From Alphaproteobacteria bacterium (lineage in GTDB: Bacteria; Pseudomonadota; Alphaproteobacteria; ATCC43930; CGMCC-115725): DNA of 64,000 nt. Positions 17,678 to 26,445 of this stretch are shown in pieces. The stretch covers positions 1-64,000 of the forward strand of contig JASHOB010000175.1 of the NCBI GenBank assembly GCA_030041335.1. Direction: 5' to 3'. The notes beneath the pieces were generated by a model. It was given only the letters and a program-made list of their open reading frames with translations, was not told the origin of the DNA and searched no databases. How positions within the stretch are numbered: the first letter of the stretch is position 1; every line of letters begins with the position of its first letter. A program made the position numbers and the translations under genes.

Positions 17678-18988
17678 TTACATGCTCATGGTCATGAAAT
17701 GCGCCCAGGCGCGGAAATGGTCGCGCATCAACCGCTCGGAGGTTCCGGTAGTCACGTCGTCGTTGCGGCGGATCTCGTCGGGCGCGTAGAGGCGCTGCAG
17801 ATTGAGCCACTCGTTGCCGTCGCATGCGAGGCCTTCCTGCTGCCGGCGGTACATCTCCAGGTCGTCGTGGCCGACCACCGAGGTCGGCGCGTTGACCAGC
17901 CGGTTGTACATGCAGGTTCGTTCCAGCAGCAGATCGGGGGCGCCGACCAGGCGAAAGGTCCAGGATTCGACCAGCGTACGATCAACCGCGAGCGGCCTGA
18001 AGATGCGCAGGAGCTGGATCGGCCCCTTGATCATGACATTGGGGTAGTAGACGGTATTGTGGCGGTTCTCGCCGAGAATCGCCTGCGCGCGCTCGGCACC
18101 GTAAGCCTGTGCCATCTGCTCGGCATAGCCGGGCACGGCCGAATAGTCGGAATGGATCGAGTGCGAAACGCCGGTATGGCCGTGACCGTGCTGCCAGACG
18201 CGGATGCCCATCTTCTGGAAGAAGTCGTAGGAGCTCATGAAGGGCGCGTAAATCTCCACCGCCATCGGCTTCGCGGTGCCGGCCGGCGCGCTCTTCCAGA
18301 CCGCAACGGCCGTGCCGGCCGAGGATTCGTGCACGATCATCGGATGCATGGTATCGGTCTGATTCTCCACCAGCATCTTCCAATTGCAGTCGTGCCGGTA
18401 CCGCAGCACGCCGCCCGCGACCTCGAGCCGTCCGACCGGCGAGCGATCGATCATGTTGTCGAGGCTCGAAAGCGATGCGCCGAAGAACTCCTCGAAACCC
18501 GGTCCGACGGTGCCGAGCTTGGCGAAGACGAAGCCGCGATAATTGTGGACATGCGCGACTTGGGTCATCCCGCGCACCGCGACGCTGTTCTCGAAGCCGG
18601 TATTCTCGTACTCGGCACGCAGCGGCACCGCCAGCAGGCTGCCGTCGGTGCGGAAACTCCAGGCGTGGTAGGGGCAGCGGAAAAAGCGACCGGTGTTGCC
18701 GCTTCCTTCGGTCAGCCGTGTGCCCTTATGCGGACAGCGATTGTAGAAGACCCGCACCGCGCCATCGTCGCTGCGCACCATGATCAGGGGCTGTGTACCG
18801 ATGGCGGTGCTGAAATAGTCGCCTTCATGTGGCACCTGGCTGTCATGGCCGACATAGTTCCAGGTGTTGACGAAGAGATGGCGCATTTCGAGCTCGAACA
18901 GCTCTGGGTCGATGTAGAGGTCGCGATGAACCTCGGTCTCGCGCACCAGCGCCGCGACCGCCGACTTGTCGCCGCGATACTTGCTCAT
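17678..18988 (-). CDS. aromatic-ring-hydroxylating dioxygenase, alpha subunit (second system)
   Basis: A 436-residue Rieske oxygenase large subunit and first gene of a seven-gene operon. Rieske ligands are C85 and H87 (CPHKG) and C105 and H108 (CPYHAW). The iron-binding block is ENQTDTMHPMIVH with D212, H215 and H220. A bulky acyl-CoA or free-acid ring compound is a reasonable substrate given the downstream CoA genes. No ferredoxin or reductase gene is linked. The start is the ATG at 18988. The divergent racemase-like gene starts at 19151, and a palindrome (19025-19046) lies between them. Confidence 0.93.
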   Translation of the reverse strand: MSKYRGDKSAVAALVRETEVHRDLYIDPELFELEMRHLFVNTWNYVGHDSQVPHEGDYFSTAIGTQPLIMVRSDDGAVRVFYNRCPHKGTRLTEGSGNTGRFFRCPYHAWSFRTDGSLLAVPLRAEYENTGFENSVAVRGMTQVAHVHNYRGFVFAKLGTVGPGFEEFFGASLSSLDNMIDRSPVGRLEVAGGVLRYRHDCNWKMLVENQTDTMHPMIVHESSAGTAVAVWKSAPAGTAKPMAVEIYAPFMSSYDFFQKMGIRVWQHGHGHTGVSHSIHSDYSAVPGYAEQMAQAYGAERAQAILGENRHNTVYYPNVMIKGPIQLLRIFRPLAVDRTLVESWTFRLVGAPDLLLERTCMYNRLVNAPTSVVGHDDLEMYRRQQEGLACDGNEWLNLQRLYAPDEIRRNDDVTTGTSERLMRDHFRAWAHFMTMSM

Positions 18989-19024
18989 GCACCGCTCCCG
19001 TTGAGGCCGCTCGAAGCGGCCTCA

Positions 19025-19046
19025 ACGCATTTAAGATTTAAAGCGT
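19025..19046. promoter_or_regulatory. imperfect inverted repeat in the divergent promoter region
   Basis: Two 10-base arms, ACGCATTTAA and TTTAAAGCGT, match in inverted orientation at 8 of 10 positions around a two-base spacer (GA). The repeat sits between the minus-strand second Rieske operon and the plus-strand racemase/Liv operon, the right place for an operator that controls both. The T/A-rich core resembles 6403-6414 and 11601-11614. Confidence 0.45.
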
Positions 19047-19150
19047 TCGGCCTGTCAATTTCGCCCGCCGCGGCGGACGACCTTGACTTGGCCTTTCCAC
19101 AAATTTTAGGCTTGAAACGTTCTCATGTGCTCGAAAAGGGCGGGTTTTCC

Positions 19151-19939
19151 ATGCGGCTCCTGTGGCAGAGCTTCGTCGACGCGACGCAAAACCCGGCCTA
19201 CCTCGAGAGTCTCGCGACCTATCTCAACGACATCGCCGCGCCGGGGACGTCGGTCGAGGTGAGAGGCCTGTCGCCCCCCGACCGCGATTTCAGCCGCCTC
19301 ACCGAATTCCGCTGCGCCATCATGGCGGTCGATGCGGCGCTCGAGGCCGAAGAGCGGCAATTCGACGGCTTTGTGATGGGCCATTTCCAGGATCCGGGCC
19401 TCTACGAGGCGCGATCGGCGGTGCGCATGCCGGTCACGGGCACCGGCGAAAGCACGTTGCATTTCGCGGCCCAATTCGGCCGTCGTATCGGGTTGGTGTC
19501 GATCGACCCGGTGTTCGAGGTCTGGCATCACGAGCAGGCCGAGCGCTACGGTCTCGGCCAGCGCCTTGCCGGCGTCACCGGCCTCGGCGTCGTGCCCGAG
19601 GATTTCGCCGCGGCCTTCGCCGGCGATGAGGCGGCCTTCAGCCGCATGCTGGCGCAGTTCCTGGCCTGTGCCGAGCCGCTTGTAAAACGAGGCGCCGATA
19701 TCGTGGTGCCGGCGGGGGTGCTGCCCAGCCTGTTGCTGGCGCGCGAACGCGGCCTCGCGGTCGGCCACGCGCCGGTCGTCAATTGCGCCGCGGTTGCGCT
19801 CAAGACCGCGGAAATGGCGGTGGCGCTCTACCGGCTGAACGGTCTCGAGGCAAGTCGCGGTCCCAGCTTCGCCCTCGCCCCGGCACGGGCGGTCGCGGAT
19901 TTTCGCGCCTTCGTGGCCCGCGGCTTGCGCCTGGATTGA
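19151..19939 (+). CDS. Asp/Glu/hydantoin racemase-like protein without the catalytic cysteines
   Basis: A 262-residue protein of the aspartate/glutamate/hydantoin racemase superfamily from the ATG at 19151, preceded by AAGGGCGGG. The open frame extends far upstream, but only as an antisense shadow of the oxygenase gene. The family's first cysteine motif (ACFGDPGL type) reads GHFQDPGL, so Cys is replaced by His. The second (LGCAGM type) reads VVPAGVL, without Cys. Racemisation by the two-cysteine mechanism is therefore unlikely. It heads the operon for a Liv-type importer. It could be a lyase or decarboxylase-like relative, or a non-catalytic protein. Confidence 0.8.
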   Translation: MRLLWQSFVDATQNPAYLESLATYLNDIAAPGTSVEVRGLSPPDRDFSRLTEFRCAIMAVDAALEAEERQFDGFVMGHFQDPGLYEARSAVRMPVTGTGESTLHFAAQFGRRIGLVSIDPVFEVWHHEQAERYGLGQRLAGVTGLGVVPEDFAAAFAGDEAAFSRMLAQFLACAEPLVKRGADIVVPAGVLPSLLLARERGLAVGHAPVVNCAAVALKTAEMAVALYRLNGLEASRGPSFALAPARAVADFRAFVARGLRLD

Positions 19940-19982
19940 CCGTGGGCGAGCGGTGACAACGAGAATGAGGAGGAAGATGGCA

Positions 19983-21131
19983 ATGAGATGGTATCGGTCG
20001 AGCGCAGCCATCGCGGTGGCGGCGATCATGGCAGCAGGAACCGCCCGCGCCGACATCACGGTCGGGTTCGTGACCTCGCTCAGCGGCCCCGGCTCGTCGA
20101 TCGGCATTCCCTACGGCCGCGGCATGGACGCCGCCTATGCCTATGCCGACACCGTCGACGGCCAGAAAATCAAGCTGGTTCGGCTCGATGACGGCACCGA
20201 TCCTTCGACCGCCGCGCGCGACGCCCGCAAGTTGATCGAGGACGACAAGGTCGACATCCTCATCGGCACCGCGACCACCCCTTCGGCCAGCGCCATGATG
20301 GCGGTGGCCAACGAATTGAAGGTCCCGATGATCTCGCTGTCACCGCTCAAGGCGAGCCAAAGCAGCGATGCCTGGGGCATCTCCGTGGTGCAGCCACCGC
20401 CCCTGATGGTCAGCGTCCCCGTCGAGCGGATGGTACGGGACGGCGTCAAGACCGTGGGCTTTATCGGCTTTTCCGACGCCTGGGGCGACCTCGTCTATGG
20501 CGGCGCCAAGCGCGCCGCCGATGCCGGTAAGATCAAGCTGGTCGCAACGGAGCGTTATGCGCGCACCGATACCTCGGTGACGGGCCAGGCCTTGAGGATC
20601 TTTGCGGCCCATCCCGACGCGGTGCTGATAGGCGGTTCGGGAACCCAGGCCGCTCTGCCGATCCTGGCGCTGGCGCAGCTTGGCTATAAGGGCAAGTTCT
20701 ACGGCACGCCGGCGCTCCTCAACGCCGACTTCATTCGCCTTGGCGGCAAGGCGGCCGAGGGCGTCGTCGTCTCGGCGGGGCCGGTGATGGTCGCCGCGCA
20801 GCTTCCCGCGGACCACTATGCCAAGAAGATCTCGTTGACCTTCTTCGACGCCTATAAGAGGGCAACCGGCCAAGTCAGCACCAACGCCTTCTCGCCCTAC
20901 GGCTTCGATACCTGGGTCCTGTTCCTCGACGCCGCCAAACGGGCGTTGACCAAGGCGAAGCCCGGAACCCAGGAGTTCCGCGCCGCGCTCCGGGATGCGA
21001 TCTTCGCCACCAAGGGCGTCGATGGCACCAACGGCATCTATAATTGCCATCCTGGCTCGGCCTATTGCTCGGATCAGCGCGGCCTGGTGTTGGTGCGGCT
21101 GGTCGACGGCAAGTGGACATACGCCCCGTGA
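19983..21131 (+). CDS. branched-chain amino acid-type ABC transporter substrate-binding protein
   Basis: A periplasmic type-I binding protein (LivJ-like) of about 382 residues. AGGAGG at 19968-19973 lies nine bases before the ATG at 19983, giving a clean Sec signal (MRWYRSS, hydrophobic core, cut after ARA). The mature protein begins DITVGFVTSLSGPGSSIGIP, with RLDDGTDPSTAARDARKLIEDDKVDILIGTATTP typical of the family. In catabolic clusters such proteins often bind aromatic acids rather than amino acids. A CHPGSAYC segment near the C-terminus may form a disulfide. It is followed by the permease gene after 29 bases. Confidence 0.9.
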   Translation: MRWYRSSAAIAVAAIMAAGTARADITVGFVTSLSGPGSSIGIPYGRGMDAAYAYADTVDGQKIKLVRLDDGTDPSTAARDARKLIEDDKVDILIGTATTPSASAMMAVANELKVPMISLSPLKASQSSDAWGISVVQPPPLMVSVPVERMVRDGVKTVGFIGFSDAWGDLVYGGAKRAADAGKIKLVATERYARTDTSVTGQALRIFAAHPDAVLIGGSGTQAALPILALAQLGYKGKFYGTPALLNADFIRLGGKAAEGVVVSAGPVMVAAQLPADHYAKKISLTFFDAYKRATGQVSTNAFSPYGFDTWVLFLDAAKRALTKAKPGTQEFRAALRDAIFATKGVDGTNGIYNCHPGSAYCSDQRGLVLVRLVDGKWTYAP

Positions 21132-21160
21132 TCGCGGCGCGCTGACCGGACCATCGATCG

Positions 21161-22204
21161 ATGAACGCCCAGATCGCGGCCATCCTGGCGATGGATGGGA
21201 TCGCGACGGGCGCGATTTATGTGCTGATCGGGATCGGCTTCGTCCTGATCTTCGCGGTGACGCGCGTGATTTACGTGCCGTTCGGCGATATCGCCGCGTT
21301 CACGGCCTTGACGCTGGCGGCGCTCGAGACCGGTCATGTGCCGGGCACGGTCGGACTGGTGATCGGCCTCGCCGTTCTTGCCACCCTGCTCGAAGTTGCG
21401 GCAAGGCTGCGCGCGCGAAGGCTGGGCGGGCTACCCCGCGCCATGCTGCTGACGCTGGTCCTGCCGCTCGTGCCGGTGCTGGCGGCGTGGCTGGCCGCGG
21501 GCCGCGATCTGGGGATGGCCGGACGGGTCGCACTTTCGCTGGCGCTGATAATGCCGGTCGCGCCGCTCTTGGACCGCATCGTGTTCCGGCCGGTCGCCGA
21601 CGCGTCGGTCTTGCTGCTGCTCACCGTAGCGGTGGTGCTGCATTTCGGGCTTGTCGGGCTCGGCTTGCTGTTCTTCGGACCCGAGGGGGTGCGTACGCAG
21701 CCCTTGACCGACGCGATGTTCACGGTCGGCGGCATGAATTTCTCCGTGCAAACCCTGCTGATCGTCGCCGCCTCGATCGTTTTCAGCGGTCTCCTGTTCC
21801 TGTTCTTCGAATTCACGCTCGCGGGCAAGGCGCTGCGCGCCACGGCAGCGAACCCGACCGGCGCCCGGCTCATGGGTATCAGGCCGGCGACCACCAGCAC
21901 CATCGCCTATGTGCTGGCGTCGCTCCTGGCCGGCATCTCCGGCATTCTGATCGCACCGGTGACCACCATCTTTTACGATTCGGGCTTCCTGATCGGGCTC
22001 AAGGCATTCGTCGGCGCGATCATCGGCGCGATGGCGAGCTACCCCCTAACGGCCGCAGGTGCGATCTTTGTCGGCCTTCTCGAAAGCTTCGCCTCGTTCT
22101 GGAGCAGCGATTTCAAGGACGCAATCGTGTTCGGCGTGCTGATCCCGGTGCTGCTCTGGCGCTCCCTTGGCTTCCGCGAAAGCGAAGAAGAAACCGAAGA
22201 ATGA
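21161..22204 (+). CDS. Liv-type ABC transporter permease (LivH-like)
   Basis: A 347-residue membrane permease. The N-terminal IATGAIYVLIGIGFVLIFAVTRVIYVPFGDIAAF and the loop FEFTLAGKALRATAANPTGARLMGIR are LivH signatures. It is longer than a typical LivH (about 290-310) because of extra hydrophobic sequence around residues 90-130 (LLTLVLPLVPVLAAW). The ORF ends at 22204 with EESEEETEE-like acidic residues and overlaps the fused permease-ATPase start (ATGA). Confidence 0.9.
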   Translation: MNAQIAAILAMDGIATGAIYVLIGIGFVLIFAVTRVIYVPFGDIAAFTALTLAALETGHVPGTVGLVIGLAVLATLLEVAARLRARRLGGLPRAMLLTLVLPLVPVLAAWLAAGRDLGMAGRVALSLALIMPVAPLLDRIVFRPVADASVLLLLTVAVVLHFGLVGLGLLFFGPEGVRTQPLTDAMFTVGGMNFSVQTLLIVAASIVFSGLLFLFFEFTLAGKALRATAANPTGARLMGIRPATTSTIAYVLASLLAGISGILIAPVTTIFYDSGFLIGLKAFVGAIIGAMASYPLTAAGAIFVGLLESFASFWSSDFKDAIVFGVLIPVLLWRSLGFRESEEETEE

Positions 22205-23970
22205 CTGCGCGCCGTCTGCGGCTGCTTGGTGTCGTCGCCGTGGCGCTCTTTGCCTTGGCGCCGGCGCTGGTCAGTCCCTTCAGCGTCACCTTGCTCAATT
22301 TCATCGGCATCTATGCGCTCGTGGCGCTCGGGATCGTGCTGCTGACCGGGGTCGGCGGCATGCTGTCCTTCGGCCAGGCGGCGTTCGTCGGCGTCGCCGC
22401 CTACGCCACCGCGTGGGCGACGACGGCCCACGGGTGGTCGCCCTGGCTTGGCCTGATCCTGGCGCTGGTGCTGACAGCGGCGGTGGCGACGGTCGTCGGA
22501 TCGGTGACGCTGCGCCTCGGCGGCCATTTCCTATCGCTCAGCACCATCGCCTGGGGACTCGCGATCTACTTCCTCTTCGGCAATATCGACGCGCTCGGCC
22601 ATTTCACCGGCATCAGCGACGTGCCGCCGATCGCGATCGGTGCGCTCAGTCTTGGGAGCGGTGCGGCAATCTTCTATCTGATCTGGGGCGTGCTGATCGC
22701 GGCATGGCTCCTCGCGGCCAACCTGCTCGATGCGCGTCAGGGGCGGGCAATCCGTGCGTTACGCGGGGGCCGGATTCTGGTCGAAAGCCTCGGCATCGAC
22801 GCCTTCCGCATCAAGCTCGCGACCTTCGTTCTGGCGGCGCTGTTATCGGCCCTGTCGGGCTGGCTGCAGGCCCATATGACGCGGTTCGTCAGCCCGGCGC
22901 CGTTCGACGCTACCGCCGGCATCTTCTATCTGCTGATGGCCATGGTGGGCGGCATCGGCGCTCTCGGCGGCGCGGCCGTGGGCGCGGCCATCGTGACGTT
23001 GTTGCGCAACAGCATTCAAGACTACCTGCCGCTGGTCGCGCCGGGCGTCGCCGGCCAACTCGAGATTGTTGTGTTCTCGGTAATGTTCATCCTGTTGCTG
23101 CAGCGCGCGCGGACCGGTCTGGTGCCGCTGGCTCTGCGCTATCTGCCGGCCGCCAAGCCCGCGCCGGTGGTCGACGCCCGGCCGCTGCCCCGGCGACCCC
23201 AGCCGCCCCGGGGCGAGCCGGTGCTCCGCGTGGAAGCGCTGTCCCGGCGGTTCGGCGGCCTGGTTGCCGTCAACCAGGTCAGCTTCGCACTCGGGGCCGG
23301 TGAGATACTGGGACTGATCGGCCCCAACGGCGCCGGCAAGACCACGATGTTCAACCTGATCACCGGTGCGCTGCGCGCGGATGGCGGACGTGTGCTGTTC
23401 TGCGGTACCGACATAACCCGCACCCCGCAGCGTCACATCGCGCGTGCCGGCATTGCCCGCACCTTTCAGCACGTCAAGCTGCGGCCCGCCATGTCGGCGC
23501 TCGACAACGTGCTGCTGGGCACCTATGCGCGCACGCGCGCCGGCTTTGTCGCGGGCGCCCTGCGGCTCGACCGCGGCGAGGAAGCGCAGGCTCGGTTCGA
23601 GGCGATGCGGCAGCTGCGCCGGATCGGCCTGGCCGATCGCGCCTTCGACCCCGCGGGCGCGCTCCCGCTCGCCAATCAGCGTCTCCTCGAGATCGCGCGC
23701 GCGCTCGCTGCCGATCCGGTGCTGCTGGTCCTCGACGAGCCGGCGGCGGGCTTGCGGCGCCTCGAGAAGGAGGCGCTGGCACGGCTGCTCGTGGCGCTGC
23801 GCGGCGAGGGTCTCACCATCCTCCTGGTCGAGCACGACATGGACTTCGTGATGGGTCTGGTTGATCGCTGCGTGGTGATGGATTTTGGCGCCAAGCTGTG
23901 CGAGGGCGTCCCGGTCGAGATCCGGCGCGATGTCCGCGTCCAGGAAGCGTATCTTGGGAGCGTCGCCTGA
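22201..23970 (+). CDS. fused Liv-type permease and ATP-binding protein (LivM-LivG)
   Basis: A 589-residue fusion from the ATG at 22201. Residues 1-310 are a LivM permease ([34 protein letters not shown]). A Pro/Arg-rich linker (about 320-345) leads to a LivG ATPase with Walker [13 protein letters not shown] and Walker [13 protein letters not shown]. The signature region reads [16 protein letters not shown], so the central LSGGQ-type glycines are absent. That deviation is moderate for LivG proteins, which often read LSYGQQ, but LANQ is further off. It forms one importer with the neighbouring LivH, LivF and binding-protein genes. Confidence 0.92.
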   Translation: MTARRLRLLGVVAVALFALAPALVSPFSVTLLNFIGIYALVALGIVLLTGVGGMLSFGQAAFVGVAAYATAWATTAHGWSPWLGLILALVLTAAVATVVGSVTLRLGGHFLSLSTIAWGLAIYFLFGNIDALGHFTGISDVPPIAIGALSLGSGAAIFYLIWGVLIAAWLLAANLLDARQGRAIRALRGGRILVESLGIDAFRIKLATFVLAALLSALSGWLQAHMTRFVSPAPFDATAGIFYLLMAMVGGIGALGGAAVGAAIVTLLRNSIQDYLPLVAPGVAGQLEIVVFSVMFILLLQRARTGLVPLALRYLPAAKPAPVVDARPLPRRPQPPRGEPVLRVEALSRRFGGLVAVNQVSFALGAGEILGLIGPNGAGKTTMFNLITGALRADGGRVLFCGTDITRTPQRHIARAGIARTFQHVKLRPAMSALDNVLLGTYARTRAGFVAGALRLDRGEEAQARFEAMRQLRRIGLADRAFDPAGALPLANQRLLEIARALAADPVLLVLDEPAAGLRRLEKEALARLLVALRGEGLTILLVEHDMDFVMGLVDRCVVMDFGAKLCEGVPVEIRRDVRVQEAYLGSVA

Positions 23971-24683
23971 TGGCGCTCTTATCGCTCGAGAACCTTTGGG
24001 TGTCCTACGGCAAGGTCGAGGCGGTGCGCGGCGTCTCGCTCGCGATCGAGCCGGGAGAGATCGTCACCGTGATCGGTCCGAACGGCGCCGGCAAGACAAC
24101 GCTGCTCTCGGCCGCGATGGGGCTCTTGCCCTCGCGCGGTGCCATGACCTTCGACGGGGTCGATCTGCGCCGGCTCGATATCGAGGCGCGGGTCGAGCGG
24201 GGCTTTTGCCTGGTGCCGGAGACACGCGAGCTGTTCGCCAATATGAGCGTCGCCGACAATTTGCTCCTTGGCGGCTATGCCCGGCGGCGCGATGCGGCCG
24301 GCCGGCGTCGGGCGCTCGACGAGGTCATGGAGCGCTTCCCGCGTCTCGCCGAGCGGCGCACGCAGCCCGCCGGCACGCTCTCAGGCGGCGAGCGGCAAAT
24401 GCTGGCGCTGGGCCGCGCGCTGATGGCGCGGCCGCGCCTTCTTCTGCTCGACGAACCGAGCCTCGGACTCGCCCCGCTCATCGTACGCGAGGTCTTCCAC
24501 ATCATCGCGTCGCTGCACGGCCTGGGCGTGGCGATCCTGCTGGTCGAGCAGAATGCACGCGCGGCGCTGGAAACGGCCGACACGGGCCATGTACTCGAGG
24601 CCGGCGAAATCGTCCATTCCGGTCCGGCCGCCGCGCTGATGAACGATCCCAAGGTCGCGGCTTCCTATCTCGGCGGCCGCTGA
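23970..24683 (+). CDS. Liv-type ABC transporter ATP-binding protein (LivF-like)
   Basis: A 237-residue ATPase whose ATG overlaps the previous stop as TGATG. Walker [13 protein letters not shown], signature [16 protein letters not shown], Walker [15 protein letters not shown] and the switch His replaced by Gln in LLVEQNA, which is normal for LivF. It is the second ATPase of the importer. Its last 19 bases overlap the end of the convergent minus-strand gene at 24665. Confidence 0.93.
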   Translation: MALLSLENLWVSYGKVEAVRGVSLAIEPGEIVTVIGPNGAGKTTLLSAAMGLLPSRGAMTFDGVDLRRLDIEARVERGFCLVPETRELFANMSVADNLLLGGYARRRDAAGRRRALDEVMERFPRLAERRTQPAGTLSGGERQMLALGRALMARPRLLLLDEPSLGLAPLIVREVFHIIASLHGLGVAILLVEQNARAALETADTGHVLEAGEIVHSGPAAALMNDPKVAASYLGGR

Positions 24684-25375
24684 AAATCCAGCACGCGCGT
24701 TGTCATCGGGTAGTGTGTCACTGGCCCGGCATAAGGCGGGAATCGGTGAAAATCAGCGCGCATCTCGTGCCGTACCGGCGAATTGAGCGCCGCGCGCAGC
24801 GCCGCCTCATCGTCGAACACGACCTTGTTGCGCTGCAGATGCGCGACACGTCGCGCGGACAAGGTGCTGCACCAGTCGAGCCTGGTGTAGAGCTCGAGTT
24901 CCCGCAGGCCCGGCAGGCGCACCATAAGCGGCGTATGGTTGGCGATGTAGTGGCCGAGCCAGGCCGGCGCGTCCTCGGCCTCGCCCTCATAGGAAACCAG
25001 ATAGGTGCAGCACCGAGATATCGGCGTTTGCGCATCGGCGACGGGAAAGGTCCGGGCCAGCATCGCCTGCTGCGTCGCCTCGGCGCCGGCGAGGCTCGGA
25101 AACGCATTGGCGGACAGAATCTCGTGGAGACCGCCGCCATCCACCAGAGCGGCTTCGAGTGCCGCGATGTCGGGGAAGTAGAATTGAAGCGTCAACATCG
25201 GCGGCGGCCCGTCATCGAGGTGGGGATCGTCGGTGGCAGCGGGGGTGAACGCCAGCGCCTTGGCGAGACCGGGTAATGCCGACGCGAGCGCGTGGAGCCG
25301 CGACCATTCGGCCTCACTAAGGACGATGTTCGGGCGCCCGGGGTGCTCGAAGGACAGGAAGAAGCTTATATCCAT
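24665..25375 (-). CDS. EthD-like dimeric alpha-beta barrel protein (tentative), two repeats
   Basis: A 236-residue cytoplasmic protein with a repeated layout. Each half has a block like [12 protein letters not shown] or [11 protein letters not shown] near its end, and the second half ends [17 protein letters not shown] as in EthD-domain proteins. EthD-like domains occur with oxygenases, P450s and aromatic-degradation genes, where they act as small enzymes or accessory proteins. The specific role is unknown. The gene follows the alpha/beta hydrolase by 26 bases on the same strand and converges with the Liv operon. Confidence 0.65.
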   Translation of the reverse strand: MDISFFLSFEHPGRPNIVLSEAEWSRLHALASALPGLAKALAFTPAATDDPHLDDGPPPMLTLQFYFPDIAALEAALVDGGGLHEILSANAFPSLAGAEATQQAMLARTFPVADAQTPISRCCTYLVSYEGEAEDAPAWLGHYIANHTPLMVRLPGLRELELYTRLDWCSTLSARRVAHLQRNKVVFDDEAALRAALNSPVRHEMRADFHRFPPYAGPVTHYPMTTRVLDFQRPPR

Positions 25376-25401
25376 GGTAGGCTCGATTGCCTGGCGGGGC
25401 G

Positions 25402-26280
25402 TCAGCGCGCCGTTGCGGCGATCTGGCGCAAGGCAGCCCGCCCCAGGATGCCATAGGGATTGGCCAAGGTCTCGATCACCTCGAAATGATTGTAGCCGTC
25501 GAGGATCAGACTCTCGATCCGCTTTCCTGCCGCGGCGACGGCGGCCGAGAAATCCCGCGCCTGCCGGACGAATTCCGGCGTCTCGAGGGTGCCGCTGGCG
25601 ATGATGAGCGGCGCACGCAGCCTGGCAACGTGACGTTGTGGACTGAAGTCATGTTCCATCGCGTCGTCGAGCTTGACATAGGAGTTGCGCACGGACAGCC
25701 GGATCGGTCTCAAATCGTAAACGCCGCTGGCGCATAGCCCCCCTTTGATGACGTCCGCGGGCAAACCGAATTCGCGCCAATCCGTGGTCAGTAGGACGGC
25801 CGCGAGGTGGCCGCCCGAGGAATGGCCGGCGAGGTAAAGCCGATCGGGATCGCCGCCGAAACCGGCGGCATTTTTGTAGAGCCAGGCCAGCGCGCGGCGG
25901 AGCTGGTCGACCATGGTGGCGAGGCCGTCGGCGGCATTCTGGACCGAGACGAAATCGAGCACCGCAAAATGGATTCCGGCGCGGACGAAGGGTTCGGCCG
26001 GGAACGCGTAGTTCTCGGCAAGACCCCCGCGCCACGCGCCGCCATGGACGAAAATCTCGACGGGAGCGTTTGCTTCCGCGGCCCGAAAGACGTCGAGTCG
26101 CTCGATCTCGGTTGGGCCGTAGGCGAACTGTCGCGGCGGGCCCAGATGCCGCCGCGTCAGTTCGCTGGCGCTGATGTAGCGGCCGAGAAGCTGATCGCGA
26201 TTGGCCGCGTAGACCGTCTGCTCGTAGGCCGCGTCCAGCGCCGCCTGATCGTAGTCGAGAAAGACCTTGGGGCCCGCCAT
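25402..26280 (-). CDS. alpha/beta hydrolase, arylformamidase-like
   Basis: A 292-residue hydrolase. The oxyanion motif is FVHGGAWRGG and the nucleophile elbow GHSSGGHLAA. The C-terminal His lies in DGYNHFEVIE, and the SGVYDLRPIRLS segment is typical of the arylformamidase-like group. The family hydrolyses formyl-anilides or small esters. It precedes the EthD-like gene in a two-gene unit. With the cyclase gene (13960-14772) and the aminobenzoate-type CoA ligase, it gives a set reminiscent of kynurenine-to-anthranilate chemistry, but that link is inference. Confidence 0.88.
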   Translation of the reverse strand: MAGPKVFLDYDQAALDAAYEQTVYAANRDQLLGRYISASELTRRHLGPPRQFAYGPTEIERLDVFRAAEANAPVEIFVHGGAWRGGLAENYAFPAEPFVRAGIHFAVLDFVSVQNAADGLATMVDQLRRALAWLYKNAAGFGGDPDRLYLAGHSSGGHLAAVLLTTDWREFGLPADVIKGGLCASGVYDLRPIRLSVRNSYVKLDDAMEHDFSPQRHVARLRAPLIIASGTLETPEFVRQARDFSAAVAAAGKRIESLILDGYNHFEVIETLANPYGILGRAALRQIAATAR

Positions 26281-26445
26281 GACTTAACTCCAAAATGTCG
26301 GTGTTGACCTGCCGCCTGCGGCCGCAGCAGATTTGGCCTCCCTCCGCGTCGGCTCTCACAAGCCCAGCAGACGCCGATATCGCAGATAGATAGCCAAAAT
26401 CCCGTCTTTCGCGTCGTCTCTCAGGCGCACCGGCTTCGGGCCGTA

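Noticed and set aside
17576-19150. Upstream extension of the racemase-like open frame (total about 787 codons)
   Set aside because: It is the antisense shadow of the Rieske alpha gene. Only the part from 19151 has family features and a ribosome site.
20995-22200. Upstream part of the long open frame leading into the LivM-LivG fusion
   Set aside because: It runs through the binding-protein and LivH genes in another frame. The real start is the ATG at 22201.
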